Assembly (NCBI GenBank): GCA_946185535.1 | Contig: CAMHJX010000012.1 | Location: 40,117-104,116, forward strand | DNA from: an uncultured Bacteroidales bacterium | GTDB taxonomy: Bacteria; Bacteroidota; Bacteroidia; Bacteroidales; F082 | Direction: 5' to 3' | DNA length: 64,000 bases | In this document: piece after piece, positions 8,323-16,785 of the stretch | Layout: every line of letters starts with the position of its first letter | Position numbering within the stretch: the first letter of the stretch is position 1 | Position numbers and translations under genes: made by a program | Notes under the pieces: model-generated | Databases searched by the model: none | What the model was told of the DNA's origin: nothing | Seen by the model: only the letters and a program-made list of their open reading frames with translations

Positions 8323-10530
8323 ATGAAAAAGTCATTCACTATCATTGCTGCGGTTGCTTTTTTCATGACAGCAACCGTCAACCTCAGCGCTCAGAGCCGT
8401 TGCATCTTGAAGAACGGAAATGGTTCGCAAAGTGTCTTTAGCTATTCTGATGGAATGAAGGCGTTGCAGCGCAATGACCACATGGTAACATTTGTCCCTA
8501 ATGCCCCAGCGGTTCAAAAAACAAAAAATGTCACAACAACGCATACTTTGACGGTTTATCCGCCTTTGGATGGCAGTTGGGATTATCTCGCAGTCACCGA
8601 CGGAACTGATCGGGTAGGGGTGCTTTGGCAAGGTCAAGCCGATCAACTGACACTTGATTTGGAAGAAGGAACCTATCAAGTGTTGTCTGGTGGTTGTTTC
8701 TTTACCAATGTCAGTTTTTATGATTGCATTTGGGTTAGTGACCTGATTGTTCTAAACGATGATGTTGAAGTCCAGGTGGATTATAACGAGTGCGTTTTTA
8801 ATTTGAATGTAGACCTCGTCGACGAGAACGGCAATTCATTTGCTGGTTTAAGTTTCTACAATCTGACTTATCAAATCACCTTTGATTGGTTTGATGGAGT
8901 GTGGACTACAACGACAGGCGTTTTCGCAGACGGTTATATGCAGCACCTACTCAATGTGAAGTACAACGGCTTTGATGAAAACAGTACTGTAAACCTGGCT
9001 GTTATGATGGAGCCGGGCAATCAAAAATCCTATTTCTTCAAAGGCTCTACAAGGGGTATGCATGAAAGCCCGACCTTTGTGGCCACGGCAGAGGATTTGA
9101 CCGTAATCCAAGAACGGTTTACACTCAACGGCGGCATTGGATCATCTTGCTTCTACCATAACGACGTGAAATCGATTTTCGATCCGAATGGCAATTGGCT
9201 AGTCAATGAGGGTTGGATTCCTGAACTTACCTTTGATCAAACCATACTTTACACTATCGTAAGCAATGCCTGGGTTGACAATTCCGGTAATTTTGAGTCG
9301 GGTTCCAAGATTCTTTTGATGCCAACGGTTTTTGAAGGGTATGATCCAAATAACAATAACTATCCAAGATATAAGGATTATATTACCACGCCTTTCTATA
9401 TCGATACTGAAGGAAATGTCGTTAGAGAAGCCAAACCCTTCTTTAGAGAAGGAACCAATTCGGCTAGTTGGCCTAATTATTTTCCTGAAACACCAGCTAG
9501 AACGATTCAATCTGAAGAAAAACCAACCTGTTTTGGTGAAAGAACGCCATTGGCCACCTATTATCCTGTGGCATTCAATGCCAACAACACGCCACTCGGC
9601 CGAACCTTCTTCTCAGGAGGTTTCTTCTTCAGCGGAGAGCATAGCTGCGAACGTACTTGTGACTATGATTCCTATATCCATATCACTGTTGATGGACAGG
9701 AATTCTATAACGACAGCATCTACAGATTCAATTTCGACGACGATGATTATTATGTTGAGCCAAGCAGTGTCATCGTTGAAGCCAACAATGAGCATCTTAC
9801 CGCTAATGAAGTCGATAAGGCTAATGTCACCCAAGTCGAATTCAACCTTGAAAGGAACGATGCCATGCCTCCTACTATGACCTTCCTTAGAGTACTTGAC
9901 GATAAAGGTGATGAGAACATTTGGCTTGACAAACTGAGTCAGTCCACGCTCGTTTTCGGTTGCGGTGATTTCACACATCATTTTTCGGAGGAAGGAAACC
10001 GTTATGACCATCTTCTCTATGATGCCAAGCCAGATGTGGAGGTGCTTTACAGCTTGGATGGTGACCATTGGCAGCCGCTTGTCTTCGTCGAAGATGAGGG
10101 TCTTTTCCATGTGGATTATGGCAATGTCTTCGTTGCTGACCTTGCACAGATTGAAAGCCGTCCCCTTGACAAATGGGTATCACTGAAATTCTCTCTTATT
10201 GACGAGGCAGGCAACACTCAGACCCAAACACTCGAAAACGTATTCTTTGCTGGCGAACAGACGAGCGTTAACGAACAATCCAATCTGAGCCATTCCGTTT
10301 ACCCCAATCCCTTCACTAACGAGGTGAGGATTACCACAGCACAAGGTATGAACGGTATGGCTAATGTCCAAGTTTACAATGTGCTAGGCGAACAGGTTTA
10401 CTGCAAGACTGTGAACTGCGCAGAAACCAAGGAATTCAGTATTGATGGTGGTGTATGGAAATCAGGAGTTTACTTCTACAGTATTAGCACTGACCAGGCC
10501 AGATTGTATGGCAGAATTGTCAAAAAGTAA
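8323..10530 (+). CDS. T9SS-sorted secreted protein of unknown function
   Basis: 735 residues. I choose the ATG at 8323 because it gives a clean signal peptide (MKKSFTIIAAVAFFMTATVN, cleavage near LSAQS) and lies downstream of a consensus promoter. No catalytic domain is recognisable; the body is rich in Asp, aromatic and beta-type sequence. The C-terminal 80 residues form a type A sorting domain, with SVYPNPF, VQVYNVLGEQVY, GVYFYSIST and a basic end (RIVKK). It should be exported by Sec, then T9SS, and anchored or released at the cell surface. The TPR/HTH regulator lies directly upstream. Confidence 0.8.
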   Translation: MKKSFTIIAAVAFFMTATVNLSAQSRCILKNGNGSQSVFSYSDGMKALQRNDHMVTFVPNAPAVQKTKNVTTTHTLTVYPPLDGSWDYLAVTDGTDRVGVLWQGQADQLTLDLEEGTYQVLSGGCFFTNVSFYDCIWVSDLIVLNDDVEVQVDYNECVFNLNVDLVDENGNSFAGLSFYNLTYQITFDWFDGVWTTTTGVFADGYMQHLLNVKYNGFDENSTVNLAVMMEPGNQKSYFFKGSTRGMHESPTFVATAEDLTVIQERFTLNGGIGSSCFYHNDVKSIFDPNGNWLVNEGWIPELTFDQTILYTIVSNAWVDNSGNFESGSKILLMPTVFEGYDPNNNNYPRYKDYITTPFYIDTEGNVVREAKPFFREGTNSASWPNYFPETPARTIQSEEKPTCFGERTPLATYYPVAFNANNTPLGRTFFSGGFFFSGEHSCERTCDYDSYIHITVDGQEFYNDSIYRFNFDDDDYYVEPSSVIVEANNEHLTANEVDKANVTQVEFNLERNDAMPPTMTFLRVLDDKGDENIWLDKLSQSTLVFGCGDFTHHFSEEGNRYDHLLYDAKPDVEVLYSLDGDHWQPLVFVEDEGLFHVDYGNVFVADLAQIESRPLDKWVSLKFSLIDEAGNTQTQTLENVFFAGEQTSVNEQSNLSHSVYPNPFTNEVRITTAQGMNGMANVQVYNVLGEQVYCKTVNCAETKEFSIDGGVWKSGVYFYSISTDQARLYGRIVKK

Positions 10531-10584
10531 TAGAATTGTCTTCAATTGTCGGACGAACAATTGTAAATGTTTTTTTTGGGGTAA

Positions 10585-10611
10585 AAGAGTTCGGTAGGGT
10601 GCCGGACTCTT
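10585..10611. terminator. Hairpin between convergent genes
   Basis: AAGAGTTCGG (10585-10594) pairs imperfectly with CCGGACTCTT (10602-10611) between the converging T9SS gene and FadL-like gene. On the minus strand it is followed by four T residues; a T8 run at 10570-10577 lies on the plus strand just before it. Confidence 0.4.
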
Positions 10612-10616
10612 TCCGT

Positions 10617-12068
10617 TTAGAATTTTACTTTGAGCGTGACGGCCACAAGGTTCCTGAATTGCTTTTGCGTGACGGGCTCTATGCCCAAATCTCCGGCATC
10701 GTAAAGGATGTGGTAGGATTGCCCGTAACTCAGTTCGTAGGCGAAGTCGAAGGTGGTGTCGAAGGAAACGGGCACGCTGATGCCGCATGAGGCTTTCTTG
10801 ACACTGCCGCCTTTTTCACCCAGTCCGAAAGGACTTCCGTAGTAGGCTGCGCCCAATCTCAGATAGGAGTTGCCCAACGACCACTCGCTGCCCAAACGGA
10901 AGTTGAAGGTTTTCCCGTAGGTGTCTTTAATGACTTCGTTGGTGGCGCTATAGTCGTAGTCGTTGGCCTTAAAACGCGCCGCCCCATAGTTGGTGTATTC
11001 CGCATCTAGGCTGACGATACCTTGTTCGCCAACGACAAATGCCATGCTGCCCACCCATTTCAAAGGCTTGATGAAGGTGTATTCGTAATGCGACTCAGGG
11101 CTGATGTATTTTCGGGTGATGCTGAGAATCTGTGATTCTGTCTCGGTTTGCCAAGTCTCATCAAAATTGTATAATGTAGGGGAGTGGAAGGCCGCTCCAA
11201 GACGGAGCCAAGGCGTGACATGATAGAGAAACCCTACTTTCAGATTGCCCCCCAAAGCGTTGCTGCTGAGGTCCTCCTTATAGTTCCATTGGTTAAACTC
11301 CGTGTGAGAACCTTCAACTTGGCTTTCCGTGAAGTTCTTTGTGCCCTCTCTTTTGATGTGAGCCAAGTTCACACTTATGCCAATGAAGAGTTGGTCGAAG
11401 TAGTTAGCGCTGCCCGCAAAGGTCCATTCTTCCGAACGCCCCTTGAAGTCGTTCTCTTCGCCTTGCCAGATGTTGCCTTGAGGAACAGGACTGCTGTAAT
11501 ACGGACCGATTTCGTCTTCGTAAAGGTCGATGAGATAAGTGCTCCAGGCTGGATAGATGTCGTATGGGAAGGCGTCTTTAAGCTCAAATTGGGAGTAGCC
11601 ATCAATTTGGGCTAAATAAGAGTCAATCTTAGAACTGGTAGGGTTGATGCCCTTGCTCAAAGTGTGTATGTTGTAGTCGTTGGTGCGGGTGAGCCCGATG
11701 CCGAATTGTGTGGATCGCAGCGGGCGGAAGTTGCTTCTTTGCTTAGCGTTGACATAGCCAATGTTGGGAATGGACAGGCGCATCTTGTTGGCTCCGTTGC
11801 TTGTCCCGTAATAGGTGGACTGCTGGAAGTTATCCATAAGGCTGAGGGTGGTGGTGAACTCGTTGCTGCGGTAGATGCCCATCCCAGCTGGGTTGATGCA
11901 AATGGAGGTCATGTCGCCGCCTACTGCACCCATGGCGTTGCCCATACCAAGGGCTTTGGCCGTGCCTTGGTAGAAGGTTTGGGAAAAGATGCAAGCGTCG
12001 GCAGCGCCCTGTGCGAATGCAGCTATGATAGACAATAATGCTATGACTGTTGTGAGTGTCTTCTTCAT
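10617..12068 (-). CDS. OmpP1/FadL-family outer-membrane protein
   Basis: 483 residues with a signal peptide ending near AFAQG. The mature N-terminus has the family pattern AKALGMGNAMGAVGGDMTSICINPAGMG, here quoted in parts: ALGMGNAMGAVGGD and NPAGMG. The rest alternates as amphipathic beta strands and ends with an aromatic residue (VKF), typical of a beta-barrel. FadL/TodX proteins carry hydrophobic compounds across the outer membrane; the substrate is not predictable. The upstream lipoprotein gene is on the same strand, separated by a terminator hairpin. Confidence 0.85.
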   Translation of the reverse strand: MKKTLTTVIALLSIIAAFAQGAADACIFSQTFYQGTAKALGMGNAMGAVGGDMTSICINPAGMGIYRSNEFTTTLSLMDNFQQSTYYGTSNGANKMRLSIPNIGYVNAKQRSNFRPLRSTQFGIGLTRTNDYNIHTLSKGINPTSSKIDSYLAQIDGYSQFELKDAFPYDIYPAWSTYLIDLYEDEIGPYYSSPVPQGNIWQGEENDFKGRSEEWTFAGSANYFDQLFIGISVNLAHIKREGTKNFTESQVEGSHTEFNQWNYKEDLSSNALGGNLKVGFLYHVTPWLRLGAAFHSPTLYNFDETWQTETESQILSITRKYISPESHYEYTFIKPLKWVGSMAFVVGEQGIVSLDAEYTNYGAARFKANDYDYSATNEVIKDTYGKTFNFRLGSEWSLGNSYLRLGAAYYGSPFGLGEKGGSVKKASCGISVPVSFDTTFDFAYELSYGQSYHILYDAGDLGIEPVTQKQFRNLVAVTLKVKF

Positions 12069-12080
12069 GGTCGAAAGGAT

Positions 12081-12126
12081 AAAAAAAGACTACCTTGCGT
12101 TTCGGTCTGCAAAGGTAGTCTTTTTT
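12081..12126 (-). terminator. Terminator of the Tyr/Trp-rich lipoprotein gene
   Basis: 15-bp stem: AAAAAAGACTACCTT (12082-12096) pairs with 12112-12126. It has A/T tracts on both sides, so it could stop transcription in both directions. It lies 27 nt after the lipoprotein stop codon. Confidence 0.8.
12110..12117 (-). promoter_or_regulatory. Candidate -7 box of the FadL-like gene inside the terminator stem
   Basis: TACCTTTG on the minus strand, 41 nt before the ATG. It forms part of the 5' arm of the terminator above; no good -33 element is seen. Confidence 0.45.
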
Positions 12127-12152
12127 GTCAAATCTCACTTGCGGAAAGCAAA

Positions 12153-13433
12153 TTATCTTCTTCCACCGCCTGAGCCTCCACGGCTTCCGCCAGAGCTGTG
12201 GCTACTTGAACTTGAACTGTGGCTTGAGGAGCTTGAGCTCGAACCACGGCTTCCGCTACTGTAACTGCTGCCTGAACTACGGCTTGAGCTTGAAGAAGAA
12301 CTTCTCGAAGGAGAGGCACTGCTTCTGTTGTAAGAGCTGCTTGAGGGGCTTGAACTGCTACTTCTGTTATAGCTGCTGCTGGAGCTTCTTCTGCTCGAGT
12401 CAGAGGAAGGACGTGATGAAGATGAGTTCGACGGACGCACATATTCTGAGCTGGAGCGTGAAGGACGGCTATTGTTGGGCGAGGTGTAGTTTTGGCGTTC
12501 ACCGCTTTGGTTGCCAGGGCGGGCAACTTCCTTCTTGGCAGGGCGCTGAGGAGAGGAACTGCTGCCTACGGTGGGCCTGCCGCTCATTGTAGGACGACTC
12601 ATGCTGCTTGAACTGCTACCTATGCGAGCCAAGGATGAACCGGCCGATGCTTGTGGACGGGCCGACATGCTGCCACTACGGCCATTGCTGGGCAAGGCGT
12701 GGCTCATAGAGCCGGTGGAGTTGCCGTGTCTGACACTGGCCACATAACTGCTCAGACTGCTGCCGCCGATTCCGTTATTGTGATGACCTCCGCCATGGTG
12801 CCAATCACCGTGATAGTGGTAGTGATGCGGGTGATGCCAGTAATAGTGGCTATAATAGCCCCAACCATAAGACCAGTAAGGATCCCAGCCCCAGTAGCTA
12901 TAGTAGTAAGGATAACCCCAATACCAGTTCCAGCTCCAATAGCTGCTCCAATAGGGACGATAGCTCCATCCATAATAGTAGGTCGGGTAGTAGTCCCAAT
13001 AGAAAGGATCGTAACTGTTCACATAGACGTAGGTGTTACCGCCGCCGTCGTAGGTGTAGTAGTCGTCATAATAGTCTCTTGTCGAGGAAGCCTGCGTGCC
13101 GAAACGCTTGATGCGTGTGGCAAAGTCGGCATCGTAATATGTCTCTGTGGTGGTGTACACCACGCCGTTGGTGTCGGTCACCGTCTCCGTGGTCTGGTAA
13201 ACGGGGTCGGCATTGTTGACGTAATTTTTGCTGTCGGAATAATAGGCCTGATAGTCATATTCCGAGTTGCTGCTGATGCTTGGGCTCACATATGAGCCGT
13301 TACCTCTGGTCATCTGGCCACCAGTATTGCCGTAAGGCGAATAGTAGGTGTCGTCTTTGGCTGTCTGGCGATTTGCCGAGCAGCCGACGAAGGCCATTAA
13401 GGCAATGATGGGAATGAATCTTAACGCTTTCAT
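12153..13433 (-). CDS. Low-complexity Tyr/Trp/His-rich lipoprotein
   Basis: 426 residues starting with a lipoprotein signal (MKALRFIPIIALMAFVGC; lipobox FVGC, Cys18). Residues about 115-200 are extremely rich in Tyr and Trp (WSSYWSWNWYWGYPYYYSYW), followed by a His-rich stretch (about 200-222), and a Ser/Arg/Gly-rich tail (about 290-426, ending GGSGGGRR). No enzyme domain is visible. The composition suggests an extended, perhaps adhesive or metal-binding, outer-membrane surface protein; that is inference. Long antisense open frames here come from the repetitive codons. Confidence 0.75.
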   Translation of the reverse strand: MKALRFIPIIALMAFVGCSANRQTAKDDTYYSPYGNTGGQMTRGNGSYVSPSISSNSEYDYQAYYSDSKNYVNNADPVYQTTETVTDTNGVVYTTTETYYDADFATRIKRFGTQASSTRDYYDDYYTYDGGGNTYVYVNSYDPFYWDYYPTYYYGWSYRPYWSSYWSWNWYWGYPYYYSYWGWDPYWSYGWGYYSHYYWHHPHHYHYHGDWHHGGGHHNNGIGGSSLSSYVASVRHGNSTGSMSHALPSNGRSGSMSARPQASAGSSLARIGSSSSSMSRPTMSGRPTVGSSSSPQRPAKKEVARPGNQSGERQNYTSPNNSRPSRSSSEYVRPSNSSSSRPSSDSSRRSSSSSYNRSSSSSPSSSSYNRSSASPSRSSSSSSSRSSGSSYSSGSRGSSSSSSSHSSSSSSHSSGGSRGGSGGGRR

Positions 13434-13536
13434 TGTATTGAATGGTTTATTTGTTTGTCTAATAGGTATAGTTATTCGTCAAATAATATACAAATTTCAT
13501 ACCAAAATTCATTTTTCTCATGATTATTTTTTGGTT

Positions 13537-14361
13537 TTATAATCTGAAAACTCGGCCTTCGCTAGGGCAGTCTTCGACGACCTGAGGATTGCCCTTATAA
13601 TACACGTTTCCAATGCTATAGAGCCATACTGTGAGCTTGGTTCGAGCCCAAACATAGGCATCATTGGTGGAATGCGACTGCACCCTAACGAAGTTGGAGT
13701 TGAGATTTTCGGCGTGGATCACCCCATAGCTTCTCATGATAATCTCGGTGTATTCTGCAAGGCCTTTTAAAGTCACGAATGAAGTGCCGTTGCCGAAGTT
13801 GCTTTTCACTACGTCGCAGTCTAGAGTGAGGTCAATGTCACCGCAACCTTCGTTGATGTTCAGGTTGAAACTTTGTATCCAAGAGGTTTCGATATCCCAA
13901 ATGGTGTCGATGCTTGTCTCGGTTGTGTCGATGCTCATCCCAATCGTGTCAATGCTCTTCTCAAACATTCCCTTGATGGAGTCGGAACAGCGCAGGTCGC
14001 CAACTGAGGCGAAATTGATCAGCCGCAAGCTGTCGTAATATACGGTCAGGTCAATACTATAGTCGTAGCTGCGCAGCCAGTTGTAGTCATTCTCGTTTTT
14101 GATGTACAAAGTGTCGCCGTCAAATTCAGTGGTGATTTTTTCAATGAGATTCTTCGGGCAAGTCAGTTCCAAGCGTGGATGACTGTCGTGTACCAGCTTG
14201 ACATTCACATTGTTGTACATCGAAATGGCGACGAAACGATGACCCAATTCACGCTGTTCGGTGATGGGTTCGCCATTGCTGAACAGGGTGTCGACCTTGC
14301 TGCACGATGCTACCATTAGACTAACGAGGAAAAATAGGATTGCGACGGTGTTTCTTTTCAT
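13537..14361 (-). CDS. Head-GIN-domain lipoprotein (DUF2807)
   Basis: 274 residues. Lipoprotein signal with lipobox VASC (Cys20). The N-terminal part has the head-GIN pattern (RFVAISMYNNVNVKLVHD, then LELTCPKNLIEKI and LYIKNEND), and the rest is repeating beta-strand sequence. Such proteins are predicted single-stranded beta-helix surface lipoproteins or putative adhesins in Bacteroidota; function is unproven. Its first 41 bases overlap the end of the PagL-like gene in another frame, so the two are probably coupled. Confidence 0.8.
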   Translation of the reverse strand: MKRNTVAILFFLVSLMVASCSKVDTLFSNGEPITEQRELGHRFVAISMYNNVNVKLVHDSHPRLELTCPKNLIEKITTEFDGDTLYIKNENDYNWLRSYDYSIDLTVYYDSLRLINFASVGDLRCSDSIKGMFEKSIDTIGMSIDTTETSIDTIWDIETSWIQSFNLNINEGCGDIDLTLDCDVVKSNFGNGTSFVTLKGLAEYTEIIMRSYGVIHAENLNSNFVRVQSHSTNDAYVWARTKLTVWLYSIGNVYYKGNPQVVEDCPSEGRVFRL

Positions 14362-15517
14362 AACGTGGTAAGTAGTATTTGTGCTGGATGTGATAGCCTA
14401 TGCCGAAACTGATGAAATCGGCCTTGATGTCGTAAGTGGTGAAAGCAAGCGTGGCAAACAGGTTGTCGTTGAAATAATATCGTGCCGCGACTTTCTGGTA
14501 AAATAGCATCCCGAATGTGGGTGAATTGAGCGGTACATTGTTGCGTAACCCGACATTGAACATAAAGCTGACACGGTCGAGCATCATCTCGTAGGCGAGC
14601 AGGAAGCCGGGTTTCAGATAAATATCCCAGTCGGGCTTGGTAATCTTGTCGGAATAGTCGTAAACCAATTCAAGGCCAAGGCCGAGACGGTCGCGTTCGG
14701 TGATTTGGAACATGAAGTTGGCGGCAGGATTGTGGACAAAGAAGTATTGGTGTGTGCCGTATTGTTGGCTCATGTCCTTGAACCCGAGAGTATATTGGTA
14801 GTCCGTGACGAAGTGCCGTTTGCCGTCGAACTCGAAGAGGTAGTTTTTGGTGCGTAGTTTCTTGTCAATGTGTGCTTTAGGCGGAGCCAAATACCATGAC
14901 AATCCGCTGGCCACACTTAAAATGTTGATACCCATGTTGGGCGAGCGTGTGGCTCCGTTCGAGAAATGGGTCAAGCCTGCCGAGGTTACCCAATGCAGTC
15001 GGTCGATGATGCGTTGGCGGTATTCGATCGACAGGTTGATGGCAGCGTTCACATGCGAGCCAATGGCGTAATTGTGGAAATTCTCTTTCGGGTCAAACTT
15101 GTTGGTGAGATACGACACGCCTACACCCAGTTTGAAGGTCAGCCTGCTGTTCTCTCCTGGGATGATGGGAAAGTTGATGAAAGGGTAGAGGGCGAACACC
15201 TTGCCCAATTCGGCAGAGATTTCGTCGTTGCCAAAACCCGAATAGTAGAAGGTAAACCCAATGGAAGGGTAGTTGTGAAGCACTTCCCAACGGTTTTCGC
15301 CGTAGGTATTGCGGTGCAACGAGAACTCGTAGGCGGGCGTATGTCTGCTGTAACGACCTAAGGCTGAGTGGTATTGGTCGTTTTGGAAGTACATGTAACC
15401 ATAGTGCATCCGCGCCTCAATCTCATAGTTGCGGTGGCTCAATTGTGCATTCGTTGCTTTCCCTATTAATAATAAGGTAAGCAGCACGAAAAAGATATGG
15501 CTTTTTTGTCTTTCCAT
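14321..15517 (-). CDS. Acyloxyacyl hydrolase / lipid A 3-O-deacylase (PagL-like)
   Basis: 398 residues with a signal peptide (about 1-24, ending ATNAQ). The N-terminal half is PagL-like, with GLTHFSNGA carrying the His-x-Ser pair of the outer-membrane deacylase active site, preceded by beta strands such as SRLTFKLGVGVSYLT. PagL removes a 3-O-acyl chain from lipid A in the outer membrane. The protein is about twice the length of Pseudomonas PagL; the extra C-terminal half looks like additional barrel strands, as in other Bacteroidota members. The downstream head-GIN lipoprotein overlaps its end. Confidence 0.75.
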   Translation of the reverse strand: MERQKSHIFFVLLTLLLIGKATNAQLSHRNYEIEARMHYGYMYFQNDQYHSALGRYSRHTPAYEFSLHRNTYGENRWEVLHNYPSIGFTFYYSGFGNDEISAELGKVFALYPFINFPIIPGENSRLTFKLGVGVSYLTNKFDPKENFHNYAIGSHVNAAINLSIEYRQRIIDRLHWVTSAGLTHFSNGATRSPNMGINILSVASGLSWYLAPPKAHIDKKLRTKNYLFEFDGKRHFVTDYQYTLGFKDMSQQYGTHQYFFVHNPAANFMFQITERDRLGLGLELVYDYSDKITKPDWDIYLKPGFLLAYEMMLDRVSFMFNVGLRNNVPLNSPTFGMLFYQKVAARYYFNDNLFATLAFTTYDIKADFISFGIGYHIQHKYYLPRYEKKHRRNPIFPR

Positions 15518-15525
15518 TGGGGCTG

Positions 15526-15533
15526 CAAAGGTA
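15526..15533 (-). promoter_or_regulatory. -7 box of the PagL-like gene, near leaderless
   Basis: TACCTTTG on the minus strand with only 8 nt before the ATG, implying a leader of 0-3 nt. No convincing -33 element. Confidence 0.5.
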
Positions 15534-15555
15534 CAAAAAACAATGATAACAGATA

Positions 15556-15684
15556 GATTCCCTTCGGGAATGGAGTGCCATTATTATTGTTAACTGCGGC
15601 GGCTTCAAATGTTTATGATCCGTCAGCTTTACAAACCGCCGCTTTTCACATCAGACACAAACTCCATTCCCGCGAGCGGGAATC
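15556..15684. repeat. Family A palindromic element, copy 1
   Basis: 129 bp. Ends are mini-hairpins: GATTCCCTTCGGGAATGG on the left (15556-15573) and CATTCCCGCGAGCGGGAATC on the right (15665-15684), which are also complementary to each other. Inner arms are GCGGCGGC (15596-15603) and CCGCCGC (15636-15642). It lies between the divergent pagL-like and mazG genes. Confidence 0.85.
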
Positions 15685-15705
15685 TCAACTTACAATATTA
15701 TTCCG

Positions 15706-15713
15706 TACCTTTG
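15706..15713 (+). promoter_or_regulatory. -7 box of mazG
   Basis: TACCTTTG, 20 nt before the chosen mazG ATG at 15734, which makes the longer in-frame start at 15575 unlikely. Confidence 0.7.
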
Positions 15714-15733
15714 CACCTTCAAATAATGATATT

Positions 15734-16504
15734 ATGGACGAAAGATTATCCGCTTTCAAGCGACTATTGGATATCATGGATGCAGTTCGCGCGGGCTGCC
15801 CTTGGGACAGCACCCAAACCATTCAAAGCCTGCGCCATCTCACCATCGAAGAGACCTACGAACTCAGCCAAGCCATCCTCAACGATGACCTCAACGAGGT
15901 AAAGAAGGAACTCGGCGACCTCATGCTGCATCTCGTTTTCTATGCCAAGATAGGGCAGGAGCAGGGTGCCTTCGACATCGCCGACGTGCTCAACGGCATT
16001 TGCGACAAGATGATTGTGCGTCATCCGCATATCTTTGGCAATGAGCATGTTGAGAACGCCGAGCAGGTAGAGCAAAACTGGGAGAAAATCAAGTTGGAAC
16101 GCGAGCACAACCGCAGTGTGTTAGGCGGCGTGCCTGAAGGCTTGCCTTCGTTGTTGAAGGCTTATCGTATGCACCAAAAAACTGCGGGTGTGGGTTTCCG
16201 TTGGCCCGATGCTGAACAGGCTTGGCAGAAAGTGGAGGAGGAGAAGGCCGAGCTTTTTGCCGAGCTTCAAAAGCCCGACAACACGGAGCGTATCGAGGAG
16301 GAATACGGCGACTTGCTTTTCGCCTTGGCGGCTTACGGCATCTATATTGGTGTGAATCCCGACGATGCCCTCGAAAAGACCAACAAAAAGTTCCGTGAGC
16401 GTTTCGCTCATGTTGAACAGAAAGCTCGCGAGCAAGGCAAGGGCGTGCAGCACCTCACTCTCGAGGAGATGATTGCCTATTGGAAAGAAGCAAAAACACA
16501 ATAA
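15734..16504 (+). CDS. mazG: Nucleoside triphosphate pyrophosphohydrolase MazG
   Basis: 256 residues from the ATG at 15734 (MDERLSAFKRLLDIMDAVR), the normal length for two-domain MazG. Motifs: GCPWDSTQT, the metal-binding EETYELSQA and KELGDLMLHLVFYAKI of domain 1; GVGFRWPD, KVEEEKAEL and EEYGDLLFALAAYG of domain 2. MazG hydrolyses (d)NTPs to NMP and pyrophosphate and limits aberrant nucleotides. An in-frame start at 15575 would add residues encoded by a repeat element and precedes the promoter, so I reject it. The gene is bracketed by two direct copies of the family A palindromic element. Confidence 0.93.
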   Translation: MDERLSAFKRLLDIMDAVRAGCPWDSTQTIQSLRHLTIEETYELSQAILNDDLNEVKKELGDLMLHLVFYAKIGQEQGAFDIADVLNGICDKMIVRHPHIFGNEHVENAEQVEQNWEKIKLEREHNRSVLGGVPEGLPSLLKAYRMHQKTAGVGFRWPDAEQAWQKVEEEKAELFAELQKPDNTERIEEEYGDLLFALAAYGIYIGVNPDDALEKTNKKFRERFAHVEQKAREQGKGVQHLTLEEMIAYWKEAKTQ

Positions 16505-16510
16505 ACTGGA

Positions 16511-16637
16511 GATTCCCTTCGGGAATGGAGTGTCGGTATTTTGTTAAACAGCGGCGGCATAACGTGTTGACATGTTGTTGGCTCTTCATGCCGCCGCTAT
16601 ATACCACGCAACGATGCTTCCATTCCCGCATGGAATC
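16511..16637. repeat. Family A palindromic element, copy 2
   Basis: 127 bp, starting 6 nt after the mazG stop. Left end GATTCCCTTCGGGAATGG; inner arms GCGGCGGCAT (16551-16560) and ATGCCGCCGC (16588-16597); right end CATTCCCGCATGGAATC. Same orientation as copy 1. Confidence 0.85.
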
Positions 16638-16675
16638 TAAACTATTAAACTCTAAACTCTCAACTCTAAACTAAA
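16638..16675. repeat. Iterated-word segment
   Basis: Directly after family A copy 2: repeated variants of the word AACTCTAAACT with no partner arm. Similar in style to the sequence 5' of the S23 gene. Confidence 0.5.
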
Positions 16676-16691
16676 AAAATCCCCATCCATG

Positions 16692-16720
16692 TTGCAGCAA
16701 ACAAAAAATGGTTATATTTG
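16692..16720 (+). promoter_or_regulatory. Bacteroidota-type promoter of the T9SS protein at 16786
   Basis: TTG (16692-16694), 18-nt spacer, TATATTTG (16713-16720), leaving a leader of about 60 nt. Confidence 0.8.
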
Positions 16721-16785
16721 CAGCGTGTTTTCGAGAAGCATTTAATCAAATCAACTCACTTAATACTAACTAAAATTTCAAAAAA

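Noticed and set aside
12651-13295. 214-codon plus-strand frame with Val/Ile-rich sequence
   Set aside because: Antisense of the repetitive Tyr/Trp-rich lipoprotein gene.
15575-15733. Longer in-frame start for mazG
   Set aside because: The extension is encoded by a family A repeat and lies upstream of the -7 box.
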